NCBI RefSeq assembly: GCF_004137345.1
Contig: NZ_SDWV01000015.1
Location: forward strand, 47,969 to 111,968
From: Nocardioides zhouii
GTDB lineage: Bacteria; Actinomycetota; Actinomycetes; Propionibacteriales; Nocardioidaceae
Direction: 5' to 3'
DNA: 64,000 bases
The notes under the pieces are model-generated. The model saw only the letters and a list, made by a program, of their open reading frames with translations. It had not been told where the DNA came from and made no database searches. Position numbers and translations under genes: made by a program. How positions within the stretch are numbered: the first letter of the stretch is position 1; each line of letters starts with the position of its first letter. Shown here piece by piece: positions 11,631 to 20,008 of this stretch.

Positions 11631-11756
11631 GGGCCGCCCCCTCTCCTCGTGTCCCGGGTGGTCACCGGCCTCCTACCCCACCCCGCGATCTTCACACCCA
11701 CGCGACAGGGTCGAGAATCCGGTTTGAGGAAGCCCGTCCCGGGGAATCGAGGAGCC

Positions 11757-12080
11757 ATGCCGTCGTACGACTATGAAGTGGACCTCGAGAGCATGGGCAA
11801 GGCCGCCCAGGGGCTCAACGACACCCTGAAGCTGTTCAAGGACAAGGACGTCGAGGACCTGGTCCCCTCCAAGGGCGACGTCGGCAGCGACGTCGTGTGG
11901 GACGCGCTCGACGAGTTCAAGGGCCGGTGGGAGGAAGGCGTCAACAACCTGTGCCAGGACGTCGAGGAGATGGCCGGTCGGCTCGGCAAGATCGCCATGA
12001 ACTACTTCGAGACCGACAAGGCCGGCTACGACGCCCTCTCCGCCCTCAAGGGCACGATCGCCGCGGTCAAGGTGATGTGA
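11757..12080 (+). CDS. Small WXG-like protein leading the effector operon
   Basis: 107 residues, mostly helical, with VVWDALDEFKGRWEEG at about residues 45-60 at the expected hairpin turn of an Esx-like protein. A C-terminal YFETDKAGYDALSAL contains a YxxxD-like element of the sort used for type VII export. ATG 11757 follows GGAG at 11751-11754. One base separates its stop from the GTG of the large putative effector, so it is a likely export chaperone or co-secreted partner. The role is inferred from size and position. Confidence 0.6.
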   Translation: MPSYDYEVDLESMGKAAQGLNDTLKLFKDKDVEDLVPSKGDVGSDVVWDALDEFKGRWEEGVNNLCQDVEEMAGRLGKIAMNYFETDKAGYDALSALKGTIAAVKVM

Positions 12081-12081
12081 G

Positions 12082-13719
12082 GTGCCGGACTTCGAGATCG
12101 AGGGCAACCCGGGCAACGTCCGGTCCAAGGCCCTCACCATGGAGCAGAAGGGCCAGCTCTTCTTCGACACCGGCGACGCGCTGTCGAAGATCGACGTCTC
12201 GGGGTGGACCGGCCGCGCGGCCGACGAGTTCCGCGAGGCCCACGACCTCGAGCCCGACCGCTGGATCAAGTCCGGCAACGGCTTCAAGAAGGCCGCCGCC
12301 GGCCTGACGACGTACGCCGGCGAGCTCGAGGACGCACAGCGGCGGGCCGAAGCGGCGCGCAAGGAGTACGAGCGCGGTCAGCAGGAGTCGCAGAGCGCCC
12401 GCACCCAGTACGACTCGTACATGGGCCGGATGCGGTCCTACTGGAGCACCGGTGGCACCGACCAGGCCGAGCCGTTCGTCGACTGGGGCGACCCGATCCA
12501 GCAGGAGGCGCTGCAGGAGCTCGCCTCGGCCCGGGCCGACCTCGACAACGCCGCGCACGTCTGCGCCGGGCAGGTGAAGGCGGGCTGCGCCGATGCGCCC
12601 GAGGAGCCCAACTGGCTCGAGTCGGGACTGAAGTTCGTCGGCGGCATCCTCGAGGGCGCCGGCGAGGCCGTGTGGGACCTGCTCACGATGGTGCCGTTCA
12701 GCCCGGTCAACCTCGTGATGGACGCCTACAAGCTCGCGACGGGCGACCTCACGCCCGAGGAGCTGATGAAGAAGTACGAGCTGTCCGCCGAGAACGCCTG
12801 GGAGATGGCCAAGGGGATCTACACCGGCCTCACGACCGACCCGATCGGCTTCGGCAAGGAGCTCGGCAAGAGCCTGCTCGACTGGGACACCTGGGCCGAC
12901 GACCCGGCCCGCGCCCTCGGGCACCTCGTCCCCGACGCGGTCATCGCCATCGCCACGGCCGGCACCGGCGCGCTCGCGACCCGCGGCGCCAAGGGCGGCC
13001 TCGACGCGATCGACGCGTTGGGCGACCTCAACCGCCTCGACAACCTCGCCGACCTCGGCAAGCTCGACCGGCTCGACGAGCTCACCGGGCTGCGCCGGCT
13101 CGACGACCTCCCGGACGACCTCCGCGACCTGGTCAACAAGCCGATCGGCGACCTCTCGCCGAGTGAGATCGAGCGCCTGACGGAGGCGCGCGACGCGATC
13201 CGCGTCGAGCCCGGCACCCCGATGCAGCGGGTGATCCCCGAGGGCACGGTCGACGACTACCTCCGCGGGTCGTCCGACACCAACCCCTACTTCCAGAGCG
13301 ACCAGACCTTCGGGTTCACCTCGCGCGCCGAGGACGTCGACCAGCTGCACACCCCGCGGGAGATGCACGACAAGCTCGGCCTCGACTACAAGCTCGACGA
13401 CGGGTCGACCCAGTTCAACCCGACCGGCTCCGACATCCACGTGCTCCGCTACGACCAGGCCGACCCCAGCGAGCTCGTCGTGCCCCGGCACTCGAAGTTC
13501 GACGGCGACGGCACCTTCGACGCGAACGCGGTCGACCCGGAGAACCCGTTCACCGGCAACGGCTACACCTCCGGTGGCATCCCGGAGTTCCGAACGGACA
13601 CGCCGACCACGATGCCGGAGGGCTCGCAGATCTGGCGGATGGACAGCTCAGGGGGTCAGGAGCTCGTCGCCGTGCTCACTGACTACATGGGCAAGAAGAT
13701 GTGGATGCCCGTCGAATGA
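12082..13719 (+). CDS. Putative type VII-secreted polymorphic toxin
   Basis: 545 residues starting at GTG 12082. Residues about 1-110 form an Esx-like helical domain (DVSGWTGRAADEFREAHD, a WxG motif near residue 41, then a long charged helix). Residues ~150-340 hold hydrophobic stretches (LTMVPFSPVNLVMDAYKLA, AVIAIATAGTGALATRGA) and Leu/Asp-rich repeats of the form LxxLDxLxxL. The C-terminal ~170 residues, from PEGTVDDYLRG, form a distinct, less helical domain containing DIHVLRYDQ and VPRHSKFDGDGTF. This N-terminal delivery module plus variable C-terminal domain is the layout of polymorphic toxins. I do not recognise the C-terminal fold. Two overlapping downstream genes could encode immunity. 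Confidence 0.6.
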   Translation: MPDFEIEGNPGNVRSKALTMEQKGQLFFDTGDALSKIDVSGWTGRAADEFREAHDLEPDRWIKSGNGFKKAAAGLTTYAGELEDAQRRAEAARKEYERGQQESQSARTQYDSYMGRMRSYWSTGGTDQAEPFVDWGDPIQQEALQELASARADLDNAAHVCAGQVKAGCADAPEEPNWLESGLKFVGGILEGAGEAVWDLLTMVPFSPVNLVMDAYKLATGDLTPEELMKKYELSAENAWEMAKGIYTGLTTDPIGFGKELGKSLLDWDTWADDPARALGHLVPDAVIAIATAGTGALATRGAKGGLDAIDALGDLNRLDNLADLGKLDRLDELTGLRRLDDLPDDLRDLVNKPIGDLSPSEIERLTEARDAIRVEPGTPMQRVIPEGTVDDYLRGSSDTNPYFQSDQTFGFTSRAEDVDQLHTPREMHDKLGLDYKLDDGSTQFNPTGSDIHVLRYDQADPSELVVPRHSKFDGDGTFDANAVDPENPFTGNGYTSGGIPEFRTDTPTTMPEGSQIWRMDSSGGQELVAVLTDYMGKKMWMPVE

Positions 13720-14060
13720 TCCGACCACCAGGCATGTACGCCGTCATCGACGGCCAGGAGGTGCGGGTCGACTCGCACGCCCGTGACTTCGTACGGGTCG
13801 CCGGCACCCGCCACGAGATGGATGAGCTCGACGACTTCGTGTCGGTCGCCACCACCGCCACCTGGCGCGGGGGCACCATCGCGATCAACGCCGTCTCCGG
13901 TGACGAGTGCGGCTTCTTCACCAACGACGGCGCGCTCGCCGAGCGCGAGGGTCTCGCCGGCGACTTCCACAACGGGTGGCACGGTGCGGCCTCCGTCGAC
14001 GAGCTCACCGACGTCAATGAGAAGGTGACCTCCATCCACCCGAGGAGGCGCGGAGCATGA
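13716..14060 (+). CDS. Putative immunity protein for the upstream effector
   Basis: 114 residues, soluble, with no signal or membrane span. It starts at ATG 13716 inside the stop codon of the putative toxin (ATGA), the strongest form of coupling and usual for toxin-immunity pairs. The composition is mixed alpha/beta with an acidic middle (DELDDFVSVATTATW). No family recognised. The immunity assignment rests on position, size and overlap only; the next gene, also overlapped by four bases, is an alternative candidate. Confidence 0.45.
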   Translation: MIRPPGMYAVIDGQEVRVDSHARDFVRVAGTRHEMDELDDFVSVATTATWRGGTIAINAVSGDECGFFTNDGALAEREGLAGDFHNGWHGAASVDELTDVNEKVTSIHPRRRGA

Positions 14061-14914
14061 CAGTCCTGGAGAAGCTGCTGGTCCCCGAGGCGTCGCGTCG
14101 CGTCGTCGAGGAGGGCTACGACTGGCTCACCGGTCCCGTCTACCGTCCCGACGACCTCATCGGCCTCACCCCGGTCGAGCGGGTCGCGGCGCTGGGACTC
14201 GACGGTGAGGACGGCCCGTTCGGCGAGGCCCCCGACCACGTCGACGTGATCCGTTTCCCCACCCATCCGCTCATGGACCTCCGCGTCCCCACCAACGCCC
14301 CCGGCCATGCCGAGGTGCCGTGGCCGACCTTCCCCACCGGCTTCCTCCGCAACGCTGCAGCGGTCTGGACCCTGACCCTGACGCGGATGCCGGTGAGCGC
14401 GCGCTACATCCGGGTCGACCTCGACGGCACCGAGCGGGAGTTCTCCCGTTACCAGGGCGCCGCCCGCGGGTGGCAGGGCGCCAAGGGCTACTTCCCGCCG
14501 CTGCACCTGATCGGTCCGCGCGCCAAGCACGGTGTCCTCGACCTGCCGTGCTCGTACACCTCCGACCAGCAGTCCGTCGAGCTCGTGTGGGTCGGTGACC
14601 AGCGGGCCCCCGAGGGCTTCGAGCAGGTCCGGCCGATGGTCCACGCGCGCGTCCTCCCGGTCTCCGAGTGCGAGGTCTTCGACATCGCGCTGCTCGCGCG
14701 CTGGCGCGAGCACCGCGTACGCGTCCTGCAGCAGGCGGGCGAGGAGGCGCTGGTGCTGGTCACCCCCGGCTCCCTCGCCGAGGCCGAGGAGCTCGGTGCC
14801 ACCGAGGCCGAGCCGGGGATCTTCCAGGCGACCGTGCCGGCCGCCGAGCTCACCGACCGCGAGGGCGTCCGGTCGGACCCGATGCCCACCCGGTCACGAG
14901 CGACCCACTCCTGA
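14057..14914 (+). CDS. Uncharacterised protein at the end of the effector operon
   Basis: 285 residues, soluble, not recognised. Visible landmarks are DDLIGLTPVERVAALGLDG (about 32-50), an aromatic/Pro-rich WPTFPTGFLRNAAAVW segment (~95) and GARGWQGAKGYFPPLHL-like loops (~135). The C-terminal ~60 residues look like a separate small domain (ALVLVTPGSLAEAEELGA). It overlaps the preceding gene by four bases and the convergent hydrolase gene on the minus strand by 21 bases. As part of the WXG-effector operon it may be a second immunity factor, an effector modifier or an adaptor. Confidence 0.5.
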   Translation: MTVLEKLLVPEASRRVVEEGYDWLTGPVYRPDDLIGLTPVERVAALGLDGEDGPFGEAPDHVDVIRFPTHPLMDLRVPTNAPGHAEVPWPTFPTGFLRNAAAVWTLTLTRMPVSARYIRVDLDGTEREFSRYQGAARGWQGAKGYFPPLHLIGPRAKHGVLDLPCSYTSDQQSVELVWVGDQRAPEGFEQVRPMVHARVLPVSECEVFDIALLARWREHRVRVLQQAGEEALVLVTPGSLAEAEELGATEAEPGIFQATVPAAELTDREGVRSDPMPTRSRATHS

Positions 14915-17482
14915 CCGCACCCCGGTCACCTTGCCGGCCCGCGACAGCTCGACGGTCATCAGCACCCGCTGCTTGCCCGGCTTCCTCGCGCAGTAGGTGA
15001 ACTCGCGTCCCAGCCGCTGCCACGGCTGGCCGACGCGCTGCATCAGGGCGCGGACCCTCAAGCCCGTGCCGGCGGCGCGGGTGAAGGCGCGCACCGACCG
15101 GCGCTGATCCGGGTTGCGGCACGAGTCGGGCGCCACGCCCCACGAGCGCTCCCACGTCTGGAGGTAGGCCTCCGCGCCCCGGCCCAGGTCGGCGCCGAGC
15201 GCCGCACCGTCTGTGCCGGCCACGTGCTCGACGTCCTCGACCCAGTCGGCGTACAAGCCGTAGTGGGCGACGCCGTCGGTGTTGATGTCGAAGACGCGCT
15301 CGCCGCTGCGCTGCTGGCTGATCGAGACGCCGTTGAGCCCGGTGAAGGGGTACGTCACCGGGGCGGGTGCGCCGGCCCCGCGCGGGTCGCCCTGCGCGCC
15401 GAAGCCGTTCATGTCCGAGCCGAAGCCGAAGCCGAAGTAGAAGCGCTCGTCGGTCCAGCCGAGGTGCTGGCGCCACTTCTCGACGAAGCCCGTCGAGTCG
15501 CCGGCGTACGGCGCGACGAAGCCGCCAAGCCGGTAGATGCGCGGGTAGGCGTCCGGGGTCGACCACGAGTGCGACGACACGACGCCGACCGGGCGTCCGG
15601 CTGCCTGCTGCTCCTCGAGGTAGTCAAGCGCTGCGTTGCGGCCGGCGACGCTCATGTGGTCGGGGTCGAAGAGGATCCGGCTGTCGATCATCGCCGAGAT
15701 GAGCCGCTTGCCGAGCGGGCTGAGGCCGAGCTGGTTGCAGTGCGGACCCCTCGGGTAGATCGGTGCAGGCTGCACGCCCAGGTCGCCGAAGAGCTTCCAG
15801 ATGGCGCCGAAGATCGCGTCCTGCTGTGCCGCTTCCAGGGGAGGCGTGCCCTGCGGTGGGCTGCCGAGGTCGCCGAGGTTGGGCGACTGGAGCCGGTCCT
15901 CGGTGCCGGGGGCGTACGTCGTCGGGCAGGTCTGCATGCGGAGGAACGAGCCGGTGCTGAGGAAGTTGGCGCTGTTGGTCAGCGGCCCGATCGTCCCGGC
16001 GTCGCCGGCCACACCGGTGAACGCGTTGTCGAACTTGTTGGTCAGCTCCATCTGGCTGACGCCGAGCTTCTTCATCTCGGCGAGCTCGGCCAGCATCTGC
16101 TCCTCGGTGCAGGTGGGCCGTCCCAGCTGGACGTTGCAGCCCAGCGGCACCGACGTCTCCATGCCCATGACCACCGCGAGCTTGCCCTGGTTGATGACCC
16201 GGCGGGCCTCGAACGGATCGGTGACGATCCGGTACCACCCGCGGCCCGGGCCGCCGTACTGCGCGTCGATGTAGTCCTGCATCGCGCGCATGTCCGTGGC
16301 CTGCAGGCGTACGGCGTCGCGGTCGTCGCACGAGTTCTTCTTGAGCGGGTAGATCGTGCAGAGGATGTGGTTCTCGGTGAGCAGGCTGGTGTGGATCCGC
16401 AGCCCGGCGCGCCACGATCGCTCGAGCCACTTGTAGTAGACCTGCTGGTGCGTCAGCGAGTGCGGGTTGGGCCAGTAGGAGAAGGTCGGCCAGCCCACCG
16501 GGTCGTGCCCGCTGCCGGGCGTCCTGCCGGCGAGGACGTCCTCGAGCGCGGCGCCGCGGCCGTCGGCGACCTGGTGGTCGGGGCAGTCGACGAGCGCGGC
16601 GGCGGCGCCGTACTTGTGGAACGGCGGGCTGCAGATCACCCGGCCGCCGAGGAACTCGTGGGTTTGGCCGTGGACGTGCGGGTCGACGTAGCCGCGCACC
16701 TCCTGGAACGGCGTGACGCCGCCGAAGGGACGGCCGCTGACGTTGGTCTCGACCTCGGGGAACGCCGTGCAGCCGTCGGTGCGACGCAGCGCGAACGACT
16801 CGGCCGCGCCGGTCGCGAACCCACCCGACGTACGCCGCAGCGCGCGCCCGTCGGCGAGCGTGAAGGTGAAGCGGCCGGTGCCGGCCTGGCGGACGGTCCA
16901 GTCCGACTCCGGAGAGGGGGCGGCCGCCCAGGTGGCGCCCGCGCCGGACGCGGCGAGGAACGTGCGGTCCGGCGCGTAGAGGAGGTAGCTGCCGAGGCCG
17001 GTCGCCTGGAAGGTCAGCGACTGGCCGCCGAGGCGGTAGCAGCCGCCTGCCATGGCGTACACGTCCTCCGGCACGAGGCGGCGCTTGCTGCGCAGCGGGA
17101 CGCCGACCAGTCGGGGTTCGCGCAGGGTGCGCTGCGCGGCGACCCGCGCGCGGCTCGCGGCGCGCTGGGCCGGCGTTGTGCGGTCGGGCCCCTGCGCGGC
17201 CTCGCCGCTGCGGCTGATCGCGTTCTTCGTGGTCGGGTCGTTGTGCACGTGGCCGTGGCCGTCCCCGAAGGCGGCCGCCGATGCTGCCTGCCCGGGGTGG
17301 GTGTGCGGGCGCCGCTCGGCGACGACCTCGGCCCGCTGCCGCGCCTCGGCGTCGTACGTCGAGGGAAGGGGACCTGATCCGCTGCCGCTGGGCGCGGCCG
17401 AGAGGACCCCGCCCACGAGCAGGCCGCACGCGGCCAGCAGGGAGAGCACGGTGCGCTGCAGGTGGCGTGGGGTCGTGGTCAC
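14894..17482 (-). CDS. Secreted amidohydrolase/peptidase M19-like protein
   Basis: 862 residues starting at GTG 17482 (GAGGA seven bases upstream). An N-terminal signal peptide (about residues 9-30, LSLLAACGLLVGGVLSAAP) implies export. A ~150-residue beta-rich region follows, then a large metal-dependent hydrolase domain: DPHVHGQTHEF supplies the first HxH motif (~265), GMETSVPLG and DPDHMSVAGR (~605) later ligands, and SSHSW (~640) another His. This pattern resembles renal-dipeptidase/amidohydrolase TIM barrels. Substrate unknown; dipeptide or amide hydrolysis outside the cell is the likeliest role. Its last 21 bases overlap the end of the effector operon on the opposite strand. Confidence 0.7.
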   Translation of the reverse strand: MTTTPRHLQRTVLSLLAACGLLVGGVLSAAPSGSGSGPLPSTYDAEARQRAEVVAERRPHTHPGQAASAAAFGDGHGHVHNDPTTKNAISRSGEAAQGPDRTTPAQRAASRARVAAQRTLREPRLVGVPLRSKRRLVPEDVYAMAGGCYRLGGQSLTFQATGLGSYLLYAPDRTFLAASGAGATWAAAPSPESDWTVRQAGTGRFTFTLADGRALRRTSGGFATGAAESFALRRTDGCTAFPEVETNVSGRPFGGVTPFQEVRGYVDPHVHGQTHEFLGGRVICSPPFHKYGAAAALVDCPDHQVADGRGAALEDVLAGRTPGSGHDPVGWPTFSYWPNPHSLTHQQVYYKWLERSWRAGLRIHTSLLTENHILCTIYPLKKNSCDDRDAVRLQATDMRAMQDYIDAQYGGPGRGWYRIVTDPFEARRVINQGKLAVVMGMETSVPLGCNVQLGRPTCTEEQMLAELAEMKKLGVSQMELTNKFDNAFTGVAGDAGTIGPLTNSANFLSTGSFLRMQTCPTTYAPGTEDRLQSPNLGDLGSPPQGTPPLEAAQQDAIFGAIWKLFGDLGVQPAPIYPRGPHCNQLGLSPLGKRLISAMIDSRILFDPDHMSVAGRNAALDYLEEQQAAGRPVGVVSSHSWSTPDAYPRIYRLGGFVAPYAGDSTGFVEKWRQHLGWTDERFYFGFGFGSDMNGFGAQGDPRGAGAPAPVTYPFTGLNGVSISQQRSGERVFDINTDGVAHYGLYADWVEDVEHVAGTDGAALGADLGRGAEAYLQTWERSWGVAPDSCRNPDQRRSVRAFTRAAGTGLRVRALMQRVGQPWQRLGREFTYCARKPGKQRVLMTVELSRAGKVTGVRSGVGRS

Positions 17483-17587
17483 GGCGGTCCTCGAGAGTCG
17501 TGGTCGGTCGACGGCGTCGTCGGCTGCTCAACGACCCTCGCCCATGACAGGTCACGTGGCAACGCTCGGAGGCGTAGCGTTCCGGGC

Positions 17588-18115
17588 ATGCGCAGGTGCC
17601 TGGTGATCCTCGTGGCGATCGCCACCGTGCTGGTGTCCGCGCCCGCCGGAGCGCGACCGGTGGGGGGCGACGAGCACGCGCGCACCGCCATGGTCAGCCG
17701 GTTGTGGATCCCGGCGAGCGGCGTCAATGCGGGGATCCTCCCCGTCGGCGTCACGAGGTCAGGTCAGCTCGCCGTCGGGACGAGCGTGCGCGACGTCTAC
17801 CGCTGGCGCGACGGCGTGCTCCCGGGCCAGTCGGGCAGCGCCGTGCTGGCCGGTCACACCTGGTCGAAGGGCCGCGGCGTCTTCGACCGCCTGGGCGGGC
17901 TCGAGCCCGGCGATCGCGTGCACGTCGGCACGAGCCGCTTCGAGGTGACGCGGGTGCGCCGGGTGAGGGACCTGTCGCGGCGCGCGGTGGCGGCGCTGTT
18001 CTCCGACGAGGGCAGGCCGCGGCTGGTGCTGATCACCTGTGGCGACCGCAACAACCGCACCGGCGTCTACCGCACCCGCATCATCGTCAACGCGAAGCTG
18101 CTGCCGCGCCGCTGA
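17588..18115 (+). CDS. Class F-type sortase
   Basis: 175 residues with an N-terminal hydrophobic signal/anchor (MRRCLVILVAIATVLVSAPA). It carries the sortase triad: His in VLAGHTW (~91), Cys in VLITCGD (~150) and Arg in YRTRIIV (~164). GVNAGILPVGVTRSGQLAVG and LPGQSGSAVLAGH are typical of class F sortases of high-GC actinobacteria. It would cleave sorting signals or transpeptidate at the outer membrane face. No LPXTG-like substrate is adjacent. Its last 29 bases overlap the IclR gene on the opposite strand. Confidence 0.85.
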   Translation: MRRCLVILVAIATVLVSAPAGARPVGGDEHARTAMVSRLWIPASGVNAGILPVGVTRSGQLAVGTSVRDVYRWRDGVLPGQSGSAVLAGHTWSKGRGVFDRLGGLEPGDRVHVGTSRFEVTRVRRVRDLSRRAVAALFSDEGRPRLVLITCGDRNNRTGVYRTRIIVNAKLLPRR

Positions 18116-18854
18116 CCCGTCGGGTCAGGCGTACGGCCGTCGCCGTCACGGCGGCCGCGATCGCCGGCACGTCGGCGACGTCGTCGCTCGGGAACGTCAC
18201 GGCCACGCCCGCCACCGGGTGGCCGTTGTGGTCGAGCACTGCCGCGGCGACGCTCTGCAGGCCCGGCGTCACCTCGCCGTCCTCCGTCGCGTGGCCGCGC
18301 TGCCGGGTCTCGCTGAGGAGCGTGCGGAGGGCGCTCAGCGAGGCGGGTCCCTTGCCGTGCCGGTCGACGAACGCGCTTCGGTCGGGGTAGAGGGCCCGCA
18401 CCTGGCTGGCCGGCAGGGCCGCCAGGATGGTCCGGCCCGACGCGGTGAGGTGTGCCGGCAGGCGTACGCCGACGTCGGTGACGAGCGGCGGCCGTCCGGG
18501 CGCGCGCTCCTCGATGACGTAGAGCACGTCGCGCCCGTGCAGGACCGCGAGGTGGGCGCCGTGCCTGGTGCGGTCGACGAGCTCGGCCAGCGGCCGGCGC
18601 GCCAGCCGGGCGAGCGGCTCCTGGCGGGTGAAGCCGCTGCCGACCTCGAAGGCCGCGACGCCGAGGCCGTAGCGGTGCTCGTCGGGCAGGTGCACGACGA
18701 AGCCCTCGTCGATCATCGTGTTGAGCAGGTGGTACGCCGTGCTGCGCGGCAGGTCGCAGGCCCGCATCACGCGGTCGAGGGGCACCGGGTCCGCCTGCGT
18801 GGCCAGGAACCGCAGGACCCTCAGGGCACGGGTGGCGGCTGGGACCTGGCTCAC
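18087..18854 (-). CDS. IclR-family regulator, probable hut regulator
   Basis: 255 residues from GTG 18854. An N-terminal winged helix (residues ~5-65, RALRVLRFLATQADPVPLDRVMRACDLPRSTAYHLLNTM) is followed by the IclR effector-binding domain (~75-245; LTASGRTILAALP is typical). IclR proteins bind DNA as dimers or tetramers and respond to small metabolites. In many actinobacteria an IclR gene accompanies histidine-utilisation genes. Here hutH starts 1.15 kb away, beyond two small genes, and a GTCTCG-TATG-CGAGAC-type palindrome precedes hutH, with a near copy before the M20-hutF-hutI operon. Control of hut is inferred from proximity and that shared site. It ends inside the sortase gene. Confidence 0.82.
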   Translation of the reverse strand: MSQVPAATRALRVLRFLATQADPVPLDRVMRACDLPRSTAYHLLNTMIDEGFVVHLPDEHRYGLGVAAFEVGSGFTRQEPLARLARRPLAELVDRTRHGAHLAVLHGRDVLYVIEERAPGRPPLVTDVGVRLPAHLTASGRTILAALPASQVRALYPDRSAFVDRHGKGPASLSALRTLLSETRQRGHATEDGEVTPGLQSVAAAVLDHNGHPVAGVAVTFPSDDVADVPAIAAAVTATAVRLTRRVSGAAAASR

Positions 18855-18882
18855 GAGGCAGATCGTGGCACGTCCGGGCCGG

Positions 18883-19410
18883 TCAGGAGTCCTTGCGGGT
18901 GAACCAGCCGCCGCTGCCGTCGGTCTCGATCGGCTTTCCCGGCATCTCCTGGGCGCCGCGCGTGCGCTGTGGGAGTGTGGCCGGGGTCTCCGGCTGCGGC
19001 TCCGGCTGCGGGGCGGGGTTGGCCTCGGCGGGCGGGGTGGGCTGCTGGTCGACGGTCCCGCCGACCTGCGCCGCGTAGTCGTCCGACCTGTCGTCGACCC
19101 GCGGGTCGAGGCGGTCGGCCGCGCGGACCTGGCCCTCGTGCTGGGCCTCGGCCTGTGCGGCGGCGACGCGCGCCTCCTCGGCCTCTGCCTCGGCGCGCTC
19201 CGCCGCTGCGCGTGCCTCCTCGGCCTTCGCCTCCGCCTCGGCGGCCCGGTCCTGGGTCGGGGGCAGGGTGCTCTGCGCCTGGGTGGCGGCCTGGGTCCGC
19301 AACTGGTCGGCGCGGGCGATGTTGGCCTCGCGGTTCCGCTGGCGGATGACGTACGCAGCACCGCCGATCACGACCAGGAGGATGACTGCGATGAGGATGA
19401 ACGGGGTCAC
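18883..19410 (-). CDS. Membrane-anchored coiled-coil protein A
   Basis: 175 residues from GTG 19410, with AAAGAGGA just upstream. One N-terminal membrane span (about residues 3-22, FILIAVILLVVIGGAAYVI) is followed by a basic stop-transfer QRNRE. Then comes an Ala/Glu-rich coiled coil (~45-90, AEAEAKAEEARAAAERAEA), the motif RAADRLDPRVDDRSDD (~103) and a Pro/Glu-rich tail. It is a paralogue of the next gene upstream on the same strand: same span position, coiled coil and (R)xAD(x)2DPRVD motif. The coil and tail are likely cytoplasmic. Function unknown; a scaffold or envelope-stress protein is possible. Confidence 0.6.
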   Translation of the reverse strand: MTPFILIAVILLVVIGGAAYVIRQRNREANIARADQLRTQAATQAQSTLPPTQDRAAEAEAKAEEARAAAERAEAEAEEARVAAAQAEAQHEGQVRAADRLDPRVDDRSDDYAAQVGGTVDQQPTPPAEANPAPQPEPQPETPATLPQRTRGAQEMPGKPIETDGSGGWFTRKDS

Positions 19411-19487
19411 GAGATTCCTCTTTCGAGTGGACAGGGAGGGGCCAGTCTTCCAGCACTGGCCCCTGTGTCCAGAGGTAGTGGGCGGTC

Positions 19488-19850
19488 TCAGGGGCGGTGC
19501 GTGTCGCCCGTCGTCCCGTCGGCGCTGGTGTCGACGCGCGGGTCCACCTCGTCGGCGGTCCGCAGGTGGTCCTCGTGCACGGCCTCCTGCTGGGTCGCGG
19601 CGACCTGTGCCTCGCGAGCCTCGCGCGCTGCGCGCTCCGCCTCGAGGCGGGCGACCTCCGCCTTGGCCTCGGCCTCCTGGGCGTGGTCGTGCGCCTGGGG
19701 GACGGCGGCCGCGTGCTCGTGCGCCTCCTGCCGGATCTGCTCGGCGTGCTCGTGCTGCTTGTTCTCGCGCTGCTTCGTGACGAGCCACGCGGCGACGGCT
19801 GCCGCGACCAGGACGACGACGATGATGATGATCCAAGCGGTGGTGCTCAT
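19488..19850 (-). CDS. Membrane-anchored coiled-coil protein B
   Basis: 120 residues from ATG 19850, preceded by GGAGAGAGA. A very hydrophobic N-terminal span (STTAWIIIIVVVLVAAAVAAW) precedes KQRENKQHEHAEQIRQ. The coiled coil that follows has a His-rich start (EHAEQIRQEAHEHAAAVPQA, HDHAQ) and an Ala/Glu repeat, then RTADEVDPRVD near residue 105. It is the shorter paralogue of the gene at 18883-19410, 77 bases apart and co-directional, so they arose by tandem duplication. The His cluster (five or more His in ~25 residues) could bind metal; this is a guess. Confidence 0.6.
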   Translation of the reverse strand: MSTTAWIIIIVVVLVAAAVAAWLVTKQRENKQHEHAEQIRQEAHEHAAAVPQAHDHAQEAEAKAEVARLEAERAAREAREAQVAATQQEAVHEDHLRTADEVDPRVDTSADGTTGDTHRP

Positions 19851-19944
19851 GCGGATCTCTCTCCCTGCGACCGCGACGGGTCGCTCCGCCTTCACCGTGC
19901 CACACGTGCCGACGGTTGGTGTCCCCCGTTCGGGTGGGTGGCAC

Positions 19945-19962
19945 GGTCTCGTATGCGAGACC
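19945..19962. promoter_or_regulatory. Palindromic operator upstream of hutH
   Basis: GGTCTCG (19945-19951) and CGAGACC (19956-19962) form perfect 7-bp arms around TATG, 47 bases before the hutH start. The core GTCTCGTATGCGAGAC matches 13 of 16 bases of the palindrome at 43514-43529 in front of the second hut operon. A half-site, GAGACC, follows at 19974-19979. Size and symmetry fit an IclR-family site. Confidence 0.65.
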
Positions 19963-20008
19963 CTGGACGGGCTGAGACCTCTGGTGGGGGCCGATCCACC
20001 GGGGTTTG

